Positions 35,194 to 43,912 of a stretch of 64,000 bases of DNA are shown one piece after another. The position numbers and the translations under genes are program-made. The notes under the pieces are model-generated. The model did no database searches and was not told the origin of the DNA. It saw only the letters and a program-made list of their open reading frames with translations. This DNA comes from Dysgonomonas sp. Marseille-P4677 (lineage in GTDB: Bacteria > Bacteroidota > Bacteroidia > Bacteroidales > Dysgonomonadaceae), in the NCBI RefSeq assembly GCF_016652235.1, contig NZ_JAEPKU010000001.1:116439-180438 (forward strand). Reading direction: 5' to 3'. Each line of letters starts with the position of its first letter. The first letter of the stretch is position 1.

Positions 35194-36129
35194 TTATTTT
35201 ATATAGTTCAGATATTTATCGAAAAACATCTTAAACCAATTCAGTTTCATTAAAACATATTCAAATAGCGCAATTCCGGCTAATGCACATAAAATGCCTA
35301 ACAACACATCTATGATATAATGATGTGACGAATAGACCGCTGTGAACCATATTCCAATTAAGAATATACTGATAACAGAGAGAATTCCCCAGTTACATTT
35401 CTTTTTTATGGCATAAAAGAGCACAACAACTAAGTAGGCAGAGTGAAGAGACGGAACGGCAGCGAAAACATTCGCATTACGTCCATATATAGAGTCGAAT
35501 AAAGGAATACCCAGTAAAGCATCAAAGCGTGCGAGCCCTGCCATATTTCCGGGCGTATTTAATATCGGTTCGAAGCCATAATTGATAGCATACCAAGGTG
35601 GTGCAGCTGGATAGATATAATAAAAAGTAAAGCCCAATAGGTTAACTAATAGAAAGACCATTGCAAATCTTAAATATATATTTCTATCTTTTAGGCAATA
35701 CAAATACATTCCAAAGGCAATGGGTACAGGTACCCAGCCAAGATAAAATATTCCGGCAAGAAAGTCACCTATAGGAGTATTATGGATTGCGAAGTATTCG
35801 CATGGTATAAGAATCTGTCCGTCGATATGTATTCCAAATAAGAATTTCTCAAGATTGTACAGATTTTCAACATCTATAGGGTTTACCATATAATTAGGAT
35901 AAACGCGCATCCAATCGTATGATATCCCAAAGATAAGAAATGGTAGCAGACCAACTGCTAGTTTACGAGTCTTTTCATTTGCAAAGAATAATAAGAGGAA
36001 AAGAACTATTAGAAAAAAGTGTTCGGGACGAAACCCTACGAAAGTAGCTGTCAACAGAGAGAAAACTACTGTTATTACTAACACTACAATACCTTCCTTC
36101 GCGGAAGGTAAAGAAAATTTCATCTTCAT
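35194..36129 (-). CDS. AUR1/PAP2-like inositol-phosphoceramide synthase candidate
   Basis: A 311-residue protein with about eight TM helices. YYIYPAAPPWYAINYGF, then FAAVPSLHSAY and YSSHHYIIDVLLG are the C-x-S-x-x-H and H-x-x-x-D motifs of the PAP2/AUR1 superfamily. In Bacteroides thetaiotaomicron the corresponding gene of the inositol-lipid cluster encodes the synthase that moves phosphoinositol from phosphatidylinositol onto ceramide; I assign the function by gene order and motifs. It directly abuts the upstream CDP-alcohol phosphatidyltransferase gene. The alternative is a generic lipid phosphatase. Confidence 0.75.
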   Translation of the reverse strand: MKMKFSLPSAKEGIVVLVITVVFSLLTATFVGFRPEHFFLIVLFLLLFFANEKTRKLAVGLLPFLIFGISYDWMRVYPNYMVNPIDVENLYNLEKFLFGIHIDGQILIPCEYFAIHNTPIGDFLAGIFYLGWVPVPIAFGMYLYCLKDRNIYLRFAMVFLLVNLLGFTFYYIYPAAPPWYAINYGFEPILNTPGNMAGLARFDALLGIPLFDSIYGRNANVFAAVPSLHSAYLVVVLFYAIKKKCNWGILSVISIFLIGIWFTAVYSSHHYIIDVLLGILCALAGIALFEYVLMKLNWFKMFFDKYLNYIK

Positions 36130-36879
36130 TTATTTACTCTCCTGTTTATCTAATTTATCTTGTTCCTGTAATACTCTTTTACAATGTCTTAAACGATTGA
36201 TAGCTGTTATGTTAGAAAATACAGCGACAAAGGCGATAGGAATCACCATGATTAATATAGGCTCAAATAATGGAATACTTTCTTTGGATGGTATTGCTAC
36301 ACGATAGTGAGGAAAGAAGTAATCGAATAGGCCACAGAAAATACATCCTAAAGCAATCGTTACTACTCGCTCAGGACGTTGCATAAAGCCTCCCTTGCAC
36401 TCTATGCCTAATCCTTCGGCTCGGGCTCGCACATAGCTCACCATCATGGAGCCTATAAGTGCAATAAAAGCAAATAATGAACTGAAAAAATATCCTTGGA
36501 GGATAAGATAGTAGCATATTCCAAATAATACTATAAGTTCACTATAACGATCTAGTACAGAATCGAACAAGGCGCCATACCGTGAACTCATTTTGCCTAC
36601 ACGCGCCACTTGGCCATCCATCATGTCGAAAAGACCAGCGAACAATATGACAAAGCCTCCCCAGCCAACAAAAGACAGATCTCCTTCATGACCATAAGTA
36701 TTTCCAAAAAATAATTTGCCCCTCATAGCTCCGCAAATGAAAATGATACAAGCTACTATGTTTAGTATCAATCCTGTAGCTGTTATAAAGTTAGGGGTAA
36801 TCCCTATTTTAACCATTCCTCGGACAATGGGGTCAATAATCTTATAAATTATTTGTTGAGCGATATCTCTAGCCTTCAT
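36130..36879 (-). CDS. CDP-alcohol phosphatidyltransferase (phosphatidylinositol-phosphate synthase candidate)
   Basis: A 249-residue membrane enzyme with about six TM helices. The family motif D-x2-D-G-x2-A-R-x8-G-x3-D-x3-D is complete in [18 protein letters not shown] plus ALFDSVLD. It joins CDP-diacylglycerol (or another CDP-alcohol) to an alcohol acceptor. In the Bacteroides cluster the equivalent enzyme makes phosphatidylinositol phosphate. Transcription enters from a GtrA gene 60 bp upstream. Phosphatidylglycerol-phosphate synthesis is the main alternative, but the AUR1-like neighbour favours an inositol lipid. Confidence 0.78.
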   Translation of the reverse strand: MKARDIAQQIIYKIIDPIVRGMVKIGITPNFITATGLILNIVACIIFICGAMRGKLFFGNTYGHEGDLSFVGWGGFVILFAGLFDMMDGQVARVGKMSSRYGALFDSVLDRYSELIVLFGICYYLILQGYFFSSLFAFIALIGSMMVSYVRARAEGLGIECKGGFMQRPERVVTIALGCIFCGLFDYFFPHYRVAIPSKESIPLFEPILIMVIPIAFVAVFSNITAINRLRHCKRVLQEQDKLDKQESK

Positions 36880-36939
36880 ATCTGTATCCTTTCCATTTTT
36901 TAAGATTTATATATAACATTACCATCATATAAGAGATTT

Positions 36940-37503
36940 CTATAGGTTGCCAATATGTTTTTGGTTATCCTCTATATCGTTATCATCCTTATCTGATGAT
37001 TCAGTATTGTTCCGCATAAAGTATTTTCTGTAATTTCTGTTTTTGTAAACAAAAAGGCGCTGCATGTTGTAATTCCAGCCAAAACCAACAATCAGCGACA
37101 CAATTATCTTAGGTACTAAGAATATATTATTTACAATAATGTCAGGTAGGCTTTCCATCGGAATCCAGTCCATGACCAATTCGGTAACAAGTACAGTGCC
37201 TTCTCTGTTGAGAAAAAGATTGACGATCCAAACCATCAGGTATTTAATTGCCACATACTGTATTTTGCTATCCTGAGCCTTAAATGTCCATTTGTAGTTT
37301 ATAATACAGTTTACAATACCTCCCGAAATATTACCGAAAAGTGTTGCATTACCGTAAAAAATGCCAAAAATGTTGGTTAGCAAAATTGTTACAGTAAAAT
37401 CCGTCAAACTTGATATTTGCGAAGAAAACTGTGCCCTTAAAAACATGAATATCCCACCTTTTTCGGAGATGGTCTTTGTAATCTTCTTTATCCAATCAGC
37501 CAT
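36940..37503 (-). CDS. GtrA-like membrane protein
   Basis: A 187-residue protein with four TM helices. The segment FLRAQFSSQISSLTDF begins the first helix, and YKWTFKAQ and NYNMQRLFVYKN are typical GtrA positions. GtrA-family proteins are thought to move lipid-linked sugars or lipids across the membrane. A GtrA gene sits at this same place in the Bacteroides inositol-lipid cluster. The start overlaps the end of the pgpA-like gene by 16 bp. Role in this pathway (perhaps lipid flipping) is inferred. Confidence 0.78.
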   Translation of the reverse strand: MADWIKKITKTISEKGGIFMFLRAQFSSQISSLTDFTVTILLTNIFGIFYGNATLFGNISGGIVNCIINYKWTFKAQDSKIQYVAIKYLMVWIVNLFLNREGTVLVTELVMDWIPMESLPDIIVNNIFLVPKIIVSLIVGFGWNYNMQRLFVYKNRNYRKYFMRNNTESSDKDDNDIEDNQKHIGNL

Positions 37504-37961
37504 TTTAAAACCAATAATATTAAAAGACTGTATATACCAGCTAGAATATCATCCATCATAACTCCCCAGCCTCCTTTTAGATTCTCCATTTTTCTTATTC
37601 CTAATGGTTTGAAGATATCAAACAATCGAAATAGGACAAATGCCAGTAATGCATAGTATAGATTGCCGTTATCTACCGCCAAAAGCGGAATCCAAACACC
37701 TACCATTTCATCTACTACTATACGTGAAGGATCTTTACCCCATGCAGGTTCTAAGACATTTGAAGACCAAACGCCTAGAATAGTAAATATAACGATCAGT
37801 CCAAGAGTGATAAGAAGTAAGGGACAGGAAGATATAAAGAATGATAAGATTAACCAAATAATCGTAGCCAAGGCAGCTCCAGCAGTGCCAGGAGCATAAG
37901 GCGAGAATCCGGAACCAAAACCGGAAGCTATAATTATATGAAAAAGGGGTTTCTGTTTCAT
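37488..37961 (-). CDS. PgpA-family lipid phosphatase (PIP phosphatase candidate)
   Basis: A 157-residue membrane protein of the phosphatidylglycerophosphatase A family. GSGFSPYAPGTAGA near residue 16 and DPSRIVVDEMVGVWIPL near residue 80 are the PgpA metal/phosphate motifs; there are about four TM helices. In Bacteroides the clustered homologue dephosphorylates phosphatidylinositol phosphate to phosphatidylinositol. Ordinary phosphatidylglycerol synthesis is possible. It is the first gene after its own promoter box at 37979-37986. Confidence 0.82.
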   Translation of the reverse strand: MKQKPLFHIIIASGFGSGFSPYAPGTAGAALATIIWLILSFFISSCPLLLITLGLIVIFTILGVWSSNVLEPAWGKDPSRIVVDEMVGVWIPLLAVDNGNLYYALLAFVLFRLFDIFKPLGIRKMENLKGGWGVMMDDILAGIYSLLILLVLKWLIG

Positions 37962-37978
37962 CTACTGCAAATAAAGCA

Positions 37979-37986
37979 CAAAGTTA
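37979..37986 (-). promoter_or_regulatory. promoter -7 box for the lipid operon
   Basis: TAACTTTG on the minus strand, 17 nt before the pgpA-like start, implying a very short leader. It suggests that the five-gene lipid operon can be transcribed apart from the ATP-grasp gene upstream. Confidence 0.45.
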
Positions 37987-38070
37987 TCAAAAAAGTGTTG
38001 AATTAAAAAGTCGTAATCTATATAATTTTACCTCAGTCAAAATGCTATTATTTATCTATAATACAATATG

Positions 38071-38952
38071 TTAATGTGCTATAGCAGAGGGTGATGACTC
38101 AGATATTTTTTGAGAAATGCGCTGGGCTATGTACGGAATAGCTTGTTCACGGCAAGGAGCAAAGCTAGGCCAGTCATTAAAATCTATGATCTTAAAAGAC
38201 CCGTCTGCGGCTATAATACAATCTCCGCCGTATATATCTACATCTAATATATCTCCGGCTTTATTACAAGCCTCTTTCAAAGCGTTTATATCAAAAGAGA
38301 ACTCTTTAGCTTCCCCATTTATGGCTTCAAGGCCAAATTTAGTTAGACTCAAATCGTAAGGATAGAACCAATAAAAAAACTCCGTTCCTGCAACACCGTA
38401 GAATTTCACCAGATCGCCTACTAGGTGTTCATTTATAACAGCATTAGGTATGTCCCTAAAAGCAAATTCTTGTAAAATTGATTTTGCCTCCGGAATATTC
38501 CGTGCATAAGTAACATCTTCTCGGTGTATAGTATGCGAATCGCCTCGTTTTACCCAAAAGGCATTAGTACTCATGCTGGTAAGGGCATCGGTAGGATCGT
38601 CGGTCACTTCAGCAATGATGCTTTTGGGGTGGGGGACGCCGTTATCAAGAAGTAAGCGTGTCATCTGTTCTCTCGTACAATTTTCTATTCCTGATGCAGG
38701 GTTGATTATTATAGCTCCATCTTTTTCGCATTCTTTCAAACGCTTTAAAGTAGTCTTTTCACGAGCCATATTAAAAATATACATTTCTTTTTCCTGACTG
38801 AGGACAAATTCCGATTCGGTATATTCACTCACATCATATCCCATATTACGAAGGTATTCGGCTGTCATGCTAAAAATCATGCCATCATTTCCAATATGGT
38901 TAGGTGAATATTTTGTATTCCTTTTGACTCCTGCTATTCTTATCTGAGACAT
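38071..38952 (-). CDS. ATP-grasp enzyme of unknown substrate
   Basis: A 293-residue protein. An N-terminal substrate domain (about 1-100) precedes an ATP-grasp fold: FWVKRGDSHTIHRED (ATP-lysine), VINEHLVGDLVKFYGV, and IYGGDCIIAADGSFKIIDF followed by NDWPSF with metal ligands Asp and Asn. Such enzymes ligate a carboxylate to an amine or thiol, or in some branches (inositol polyphosphate kinases, RimK) phosphorylate or glutamylate. The gene starts 1 bp after the nucleotidyltransferase stop, so the two act together. It is separated from the lipid operon by 109 bp. Confidence 0.75.
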   Translation of the reverse strand: MSQIRIAGVKRNTKYSPNHIGNDGMIFSMTAEYLRNMGYDVSEYTESEFVLSQEKEMYIFNMAREKTTLKRLKECEKDGAIIINPASGIENCTREQMTRLLLDNGVPHPKSIIAEVTDDPTDALTSMSTNAFWVKRGDSHTIHREDVTYARNIPEAKSILQEFAFRDIPNAVINEHLVGDLVKFYGVAGTEFFYWFYPYDLSLTKFGLEAINGEAKEFSFDINALKEACNKAGDILDVDIYGGDCIIAADGSFKIIDFNDWPSFAPCREQAIPYIAQRISQKISESSPSAIAH

Positions 38953-38953
38953 C

Positions 38954-39649
38954 TTAGTTTTTTAGAAATTGTTCTGCTTTATCGATATCTTCCGCATGAT
39001 CGACATCTATAATTTTAGTAAATGGGTAAGCTTTTAAATTCAGATTATCAGCAACTAATTGTCGCTGGAAATTACGCATGCGCACTTGTCCTGCATTTAG
39101 ACAAGATTCAAGTGTATCAATTGCTTTTGGAGTAAGCCCGTAGATGCCTCCTGATATATATTTACATTTGCTCGAATCATCTAAGAATGCTTGTATATTC
39201 ATTTGTTCATCAATATCCACATATAATGGTTTTTCATCATCTATAAAGCTGGTAACTACCATCATACCATCGTTGCTATCATCATTTATGAATGCTTTTA
39301 TGTAGCGAGTAAATTCATCCTCCTTAAATACTGTATCAACAGTAGTCAGACAAAATTTACCATCTCGAAGAAAATTCCGAAGTTCAAAAAAACTATGCAT
39401 TGAACTAGGTGTAGATTTAACTACAACATTCAATGGTACATTCATTTTAAGTTGGGAGACATGCTCCTGAACCTCTGTCATTTCTTCGTTCACTATTATA
39501 CTTATGGATGTGGCATCATTATTAAGAAAAATGTCGATCAAACGCCGAATCAATTCCTTCCCGTTAACCTTTACTAAAGGTTTTGGCAAAGTAATACCTT
39601 CTTGTACTAATCTAGATCCTTCTCCTGCTGCAATTATAGCATAATTCAT
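38954..39649 (-). CDS. nucleotidyltransferase (sugar/alcohol-phosphate NTP transferase)
   Basis: A 231-residue NTP_transferase-fold enzyme. YAIIAAGEGSRL is the nucleotide-binding loop, LPKPLVKVNGKELIRRL carries the catalytic Lys, CLTTVDTVF supplies the metal Asp, and IIDVDHAEDIDKAE is the C-terminal metal/phosphate site. It activates a phosphorylated sugar, polyol or amino-alcohol with NTP. A start at 39658 would add three residues; the Met at 39649 begins the strand directly. By analogy with archaeal inositol-1-phosphate cytidylyltransferase it could make CDP-inositol for the nearby phosphatidyltransferase, but this is a hypothesis. Confidence 0.78.
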   Translation of the reverse strand: MNYAIIAAGEGSRLVQEGITLPKPLVKVNGKELIRRLIDIFLNNDATSISIIVNEEMTEVQEHVSQLKMNVPLNVVVKSTPSSMHSFFELRNFLRDGKFCLTTVDTVFKEDEFTRYIKAFINDDSNDGMMVVTSFIDDEKPLYVDIDEQMNIQAFLDDSSKCKYISGGIYGLTPKAIDTLESCLNAGQVRMRNFQRQLVADNLNLKAYPFTKIIDVDHAEDIDKAEQFLKN

Positions 39650-39666
39650 GAAAAACAACGTATTTT

Positions 39667-39686
39667 AACTAAATAGTGATTTAGTT
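39667..39686. repeat. short perfect hairpin between pdxA and the nucleotidyltransferase
   Basis: AACTAAAT, AGTG, ATTTAGTT: 8-bp arms, 4-nt loop. No T-run in either direction, so it is not a standard terminator; it may be a processing or regulatory hairpin in a polycistronic RNA. Confidence 0.4.
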
Positions 39687-39700
39687 GTTAGAAAAAGATT

Positions 39701-40783
39701 TTATTCTTCTTTAGTCAAATCTAATACTTCATTATCTCCTCCTCTTTCGATATATAGTTTCCTTAATGGATTGGCATGGGCTATATCGTATTCGATTCTG
39801 TTGCCAAATGTATCTATTGCCATATATATTGCTTGGCGGAATGATTCTTCTGAAGCCTCGTTTTTCCCTGCAATTCCATAAGCAGTTCCATGGGCGGGTG
39901 AAGTACGTATGATAGGTAATCCAGCTGTAAAATTAACACCATCTTCCATTGCTAAGGTTTTAAATGGAGCAAGGCCTTGGTCGTGATACATCGCTAATAT
40001 ACCATCGAATTTAGTGAATTCACCTGCACCGAAAAAACCATCAGCCGGATAAGGTCCGAAGCAAAGTATTTTCTTTTCTTGTAATTCTTTTATAGATGGA
40101 ATAATAATATCATTCTCTTCATTCCCCAATAAGCCATTTTCGCCAGCATGAGGATTTAAAGATAATATGGCTATGCGTGGTTTACCTATTTTGAAGTCAC
40201 GTTTTAAACTCTTTTCGAAACGTGTGGCCGAGTCAATTATCTTCTCTTTTGTAAGTGATTTGGAAACATCAGCTAGAGGTATATGCCCTGTAACTAGAGC
40301 TATTCTTAAGGAATCTTTTACTAATATCATCAGGCTTTTGTCTCCATCACTACCAAACCGTTCTTCCAGATATTCGGTATGTCCGGGAAAATGAAAATCT
40401 TCACGTTGGATATTGTGTTTATTAATTGGAGCGGTAACTAAAACATCTATCCGTCCTTCCTTAAGATCGGCAACTGCTTTTTCAAGAGATTGGAATGCGG
40501 ATTCCCCTGCTATCGAAGTAGATTGTCCTATTTCGACCTTAGTATCTTCACTGATACAGTTCAATATATTCACTTTATTTACAACTGCATCCCCAGCATT
40601 ATTTATCTGATTAAAAGAAACAGACTGCAATTCCATCGCTTTACGATGGTATGCTGCAACTTTTGCCGAACCATATATAACCGGGATACAAATTTCCGCC
40701 ATGCGGATATCCGCAAATGTTTTAAGGATGACTTCATAGCCAATCCCGTTTATATCACCTTGTGTTATTCCTACTTTTATCAT
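39701..40783 (-). CDS. pdxA: 4-hydroxythreonine-4-phosphate dehydrogenase
   Basis: A 360-residue cytoplasmic enzyme of pyridoxal phosphate biosynthesis that oxidises 4-phosphohydroxy-L-threonine with NAD. KVGITQGDINGIGYEVI at the N-terminus, VTAPINKHNI, FPGHTEYLEERFG (metal His), LSLNPHAGENG (metal His) and MYHDQGLAPFKTLA (metal His) are all present. It lies in the run rlmN - unknown gene - pdxA - nucleotidyltransferase - ATP-grasp with small gaps, probably one transcript. Confidence 0.95.
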   Translation of the reverse strand: MIKVGITQGDINGIGYEVILKTFADIRMAEICIPVIYGSAKVAAYHRKAMELQSVSFNQINNAGDAVVNKVNILNCISEDTKVEIGQSTSIAGESAFQSLEKAVADLKEGRIDVLVTAPINKHNIQREDFHFPGHTEYLEERFGSDGDKSLMILVKDSLRIALVTGHIPLADVSKSLTKEKIIDSATRFEKSLKRDFKIGKPRIAILSLNPHAGENGLLGNEENDIIIPSIKELQEKKILCFGPYPADGFFGAGEFTKFDGILAMYHDQGLAPFKTLAMEDGVNFTAGLPIIRTSPAHGTAYGIAGKNEASEESFRQAIYMAIDTFGNRIEYDIAHANPLRKLYIERGGDNEVLDLTKEE

Positions 40784-40792
40784 AAATTGAAT

Positions 40793-41458
40793 TTATTTTT
40801 CAGATTGTATTACCTGTAGCCATTGCTCTGCGAGAATCTCAACGTATTCAACGAAAGATTTGGCTTTGTCATATTGATAAATAGTACATAAAGGATGCCC
40901 TTTATGGGGAGTAATTTCGAAAGGAGAATAGTCATCATGCAGATAGACAAAGACCTCCTTTGTCTTATGACTATAAAATGTTGTATTTCCATTTGCTTCG
41001 AGTGCAAAAGTCAGAAATTCGGATGTATTCAACGGTTCTAGCCCCTGCTCTTTACATTCATTTATATAATTGTCTTCCCAGCCTCCAATACCAATAGTGG
41101 AATCGACAAGAGAGAATGTAAATTCATTTGCATCTATAAAACTGTTGGCTTCCTTGGTACTATCTGTCAGCCAATAATCGATAATTCCACCTACAGTTTG
41201 AGATAGCAAGATATGTTCGGGTATAATGTTTCGTCCTTGAGGGACACAATGTTCTAGTTTGCACAACCATCCGGCAGTACTACCTTCTTCTCTTGTCCAT
41301 ATGTATTGCCGAAAACGTTGATTACCATTCAGCGTAAACTCTACCTTATATGCTTTATCCAGTAAACGAGCCATTTTGGGGAAAAGAGTAATGAATTCTT
41401 GCGAAAGGATTACCTTTCCATCGTGTATTCCATTAAATGTTGCCTGATTATTTTTCAT
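40793..41458 (-). CDS. protein of unknown function, possibly SUKH/SMI1-like
   Basis: A 221-residue soluble protein with no signal peptide and no TM segment. It is rich in aromatic and acidic residues. The C-terminal half (FLTFALEANGNTTFYSHKTK, then EVFVYLHDDY and a final YVEILAEQWL helix) loosely resembles SMI1/KNR4 (SUKH) immunity-type domains, but I would not assign it with confidence. The gene overlaps rlmN by 11 bp and lies 9 bp upstream of pdxA, so it is probably translated with both. Confidence 0.6.
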   Translation of the reverse strand: MKNNQATFNGIHDGKVILSQEFITLFPKMARLLDKAYKVEFTLNGNQRFRQYIWTREEGSTAGWLCKLEHCVPQGRNIIPEHILLSQTVGGIIDYWLTDSTKEANSFIDANEFTFSLVDSTIGIGGWEDNYINECKEQGLEPLNTSEFLTFALEANGNTTFYSHKTKEVFVYLHDDYSPFEITPHKGHPLCTIYQYDKAKSFVEYVEILAEQWLQVIQSEK

Positions 41459-42482
41459 TTTTCTTCCCTTTCATAGTTGATAACATACCGCATGCTGCAA
41501 ATATATCTTCACCTCGCGAAGCCCGTATAGTACTTGTTACACCTTTGCTTGTCAGAAAATCTCTAAAAGCTTCCATTTTTTCCTTAGTCGAGGTTTTTAG
41601 GTCTACATTGGGAATGGCATGGAAACGGATCAAGTTTACTCGACATTCGATACCTCTTAATATCTGAGCCAATTCTTTGGCATATACCAAAGAATCATTA
41701 AAATTATCGAACATTATATATTCGAAGGACAATCGTCTTTGCTTTGTCCAATCATATTGTCTTAATAAATCCATTACTCCTTCTATCGGAAAAGCCTTTT
41801 CGGCAGGCATAATAGACAAGCGTTGTTCTTTCTCCGGGCTATGAATACTTATAGCCAAATGAGCATTACTTTCGTCCAGAAAACGTTTTAGTTTGGGAGT
41901 TACTCCCGTTGTCGAGACAGTTATCCGTTTCGGGCTCCAAGCCAATCCATAATCGGCAGTCATTATTTCGAGCGTTTTTTTCAATTGTTCGTAATTGTCT
42001 AAGGGTTCACCCATTCCCATAAAGACAACATTTGTCAATTTTTCAGCCTCACGAACAGAATATAGCTGATTGAGTATTTCATTTGCTGTCAGATTTCCGT
42101 TAAAGCCCTGTTTGCCCGTCATGCAAAACAGACAGTTCATTTTACAGCCAACTTGCGAAGACACACAAAGTGTGGCTCTGTCGTCTTCTGGTATCATAAC
42201 AGCCTCGATAAGCTTATCGTTCTCTGTTTTGAATAAATATTTGACAGTTCCGTCTACAGATTCCTGAAATTCAAGAGGATTGTATCGGCCAACATCGTAC
42301 TTCTCTGCCAATATAGTTCTGTTGGCCAGAGAAATATTAGTCATCTCTTCTATAGATGTTATTCTTTTTTTATATACCCAGTCAGCAAGTTGTTTTGCCG
42401 CAAATCTAGGTAGTCCACACTCCCCTACCACACTATAGAAATCTTCCATAGTCATACCGAGCAAGTGTTTTTTTTCTGCCAT
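41448..42482 (-). CDS. rlmN: 23S rRNA (adenine-2503-C2)-methyltransferase, radical SAM
   Basis: A 344-residue dual-specificity 23S rRNA/tRNA methyltransferase. The radical-SAM cluster is VGCKMNCLFCMTGKQG (CxxxCxxC), then MGMGEPLDNY, VSTTGVTP and LAISIHSP SAM-binding segments. The methyl-carrying Cys is expected in the C-terminal FAACGM segment. It opens a possible operon with the unknown gene and pdxA. Confidence 0.95.
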   Translation of the reverse strand: MAEKKHLLGMTMEDFYSVVGECGLPRFAAKQLADWVYKKRITSIEEMTNISLANRTILAEKYDVGRYNPLEFQESVDGTVKYLFKTENDKLIEAVMIPEDDRATLCVSSQVGCKMNCLFCMTGKQGFNGNLTANEILNQLYSVREAEKLTNVVFMGMGEPLDNYEQLKKTLEIMTADYGLAWSPKRITVSTTGVTPKLKRFLDESNAHLAISIHSPEKEQRLSIMPAEKAFPIEGVMDLLRQYDWTKQRRLSFEYIMFDNFNDSLVYAKELAQILRGIECRVNLIRFHAIPNVDLKTSTKEKMEAFRDFLTSKGVTSTIRASRGEDIFAACGMLSTMKGKKNEK

Positions 42483-42502
42483 ATATTTAATTGTTTTGCT
42501 TA

Positions 42503-42546
42503 GAACTCTAGCTTATAGCCTTCTGTAAACTATAAGCTAGCGGTTC
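42503..42546. terminator. hairpin between pgi and rlmN
   Basis: CTAGCTTATAG (42508-42518) pairs with CTATAAGCTAG (42530-42540), flanked by GAAC/GTTC. A long stem but no clear T-run, so termination or RNA 3'-end protection of the pgi transcript is likely rather than certain. Confidence 0.55.
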
Positions 42547-42556
42547 AAGACTTTTG

Positions 42557-43903
42557 TTATAATCTTTTCTTAATAGCTTCGCTCTCTTTCTCAAAGCCAG
42601 GTTTGTCAAGAAGAGCAAACATATTTTTTTTATAAGCTTCTACTCCCGGTTGGTCGAATGGATTTACATTTAAAATATATCCACTTATACCGCAGGCTTT
42701 TTCGAAGAAGTAGAGTAATTGTCCAATACTATATTCATCTAATTTAGGAAGTTCAACCTTAATATTCGGAACACCACCGTCAACGTGAGCAATTTGAGTC
42801 CCCAACTCAGCCATTTTATTAACGAAATCGACACGTTTACCGGCAAGGAAATTTAATCCGTCCAGATTTTCTTCGTCTGTAGGAACAGTCAATGTTTCGT
42901 TTGGTTGAGTTACTGAAATCACTGTTTCGAAGATAGAACGCTCACCCTCCTGTATCCATTGTCCCATTGAGTGAAGGTCGGCTGTGAAATCTACAGCAGC
43001 ATTGAAAATACCTTTATTTTCTTTTCCTTCGCTTTCGCCATAAAGCTGTTTCCACCATTCAGCGATATAGTGTAATTTAGGATTGAAATTGGCTAGTATT
43101 TCTATTTTCTTACCATTCTTATATAGTTCGTTACGAGTAACTGCATAAATTTCAGCAATATTTTTTTCAAACGGTACATCTGGAGCTGTTTCTTTTTCTA
43201 TGAAAGCGGCACCTGCTACCAATTGACGAATATTTATCCCTGCCAAAGCAATAGGAAGCAAACCTACAGGGGTAAGGACAGAAAAACGTCCGCCCACGTT
43301 ATCAGGAATAATATATTTTTTGTATCCTTCTTTTGTCGCTAAAGTAAACAAGGCACCTCTTGCTGCATCGGTAATTGCAACGATACGGTGTTTCGCTTCT
43401 TCTTTGCCTACTGTTTTTTCCAACTCGGCTTTAAGGATACGGAATGCTAAAGCAGGTTCGGTAGTCGTTCCCGATTTAGAAATATTTACAATACCGAAAG
43501 ATTTTCCTTTTAGGTAAGCAAGTAATTCTACAAGATAATCTTCTCCTATATTATTGCCTGCATAAAGGATAACAGGAGTCTTGCGGTCGCGCTGCAACCA
43601 ATCGAAAGCATTAGACAAAGAATCTATGACAGCTCTTGATCCTAAATAGCTACCACCAATACCGATCAATACAACCACTTCACATTTAGCCTGTAAAGCT
43701 TTAGCTGTATCTTCTATATCTTTTAGTTCTGCATCGGTGATCGACGATGGGAGGTTTAGCCATCCAAGGAAATCATTTCCTTTTCCTGAACCATTGTGCA
43801 GGGTTTCGTTACATTTTTTTGCCAATGCAGCTTGGCTGTTTATATCAGCCTGACTAATAAAATCTAATGTTTTGCTAATGTCTAATTTGATAACCTTATC
43901 CAT
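42557..43903 (-). CDS. pgi: glucose-6-phosphate isomerase
   Basis: A 448-residue cytoplasmic glycolytic enzyme, the short bacterial (Bacillus-like) form. [36 protein letters not shown], the active-site [18 protein letters not shown] segment and [18 protein letters not shown] are standard. It follows gpsA (gap 9) in a lysS-gpsA-pgi operon and ends before a hairpin. Confidence 0.96.
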   Translation of the reverse strand: MDKVIKLDISKTLDFISQADINSQAALAKKCNETLHNGSGKGNDFLGWLNLPSSITDAELKDIEDTAKALQAKCEVVVLIGIGGSYLGSRAVIDSLSNAFDWLQRDRKTPVILYAGNNIGEDYLVELLAYLKGKSFGIVNISKSGTTTEPALAFRILKAELEKTVGKEEAKHRIVAITDAARGALFTLATKEGYKKYIIPDNVGGRFSVLTPVGLLPIALAGINIRQLVAGAAFIEKETAPDVPFEKNIAEIYAVTRNELYKNGKKIEILANFNPKLHYIAEWWKQLYGESEGKENKGIFNAAVDFTADLHSMGQWIQEGERSIFETVISVTQPNETLTVPTDEENLDGLNFLAGKRVDFVNKMAELGTQIAHVDGGVPNIKVELPKLDEYSIGQLLYFFEKACGISGYILNVNPFDQPGVEAYKKNMFALLDKPGFEKESEAIKKRL

Positions 43904-43912
43904 TGTTTTATT

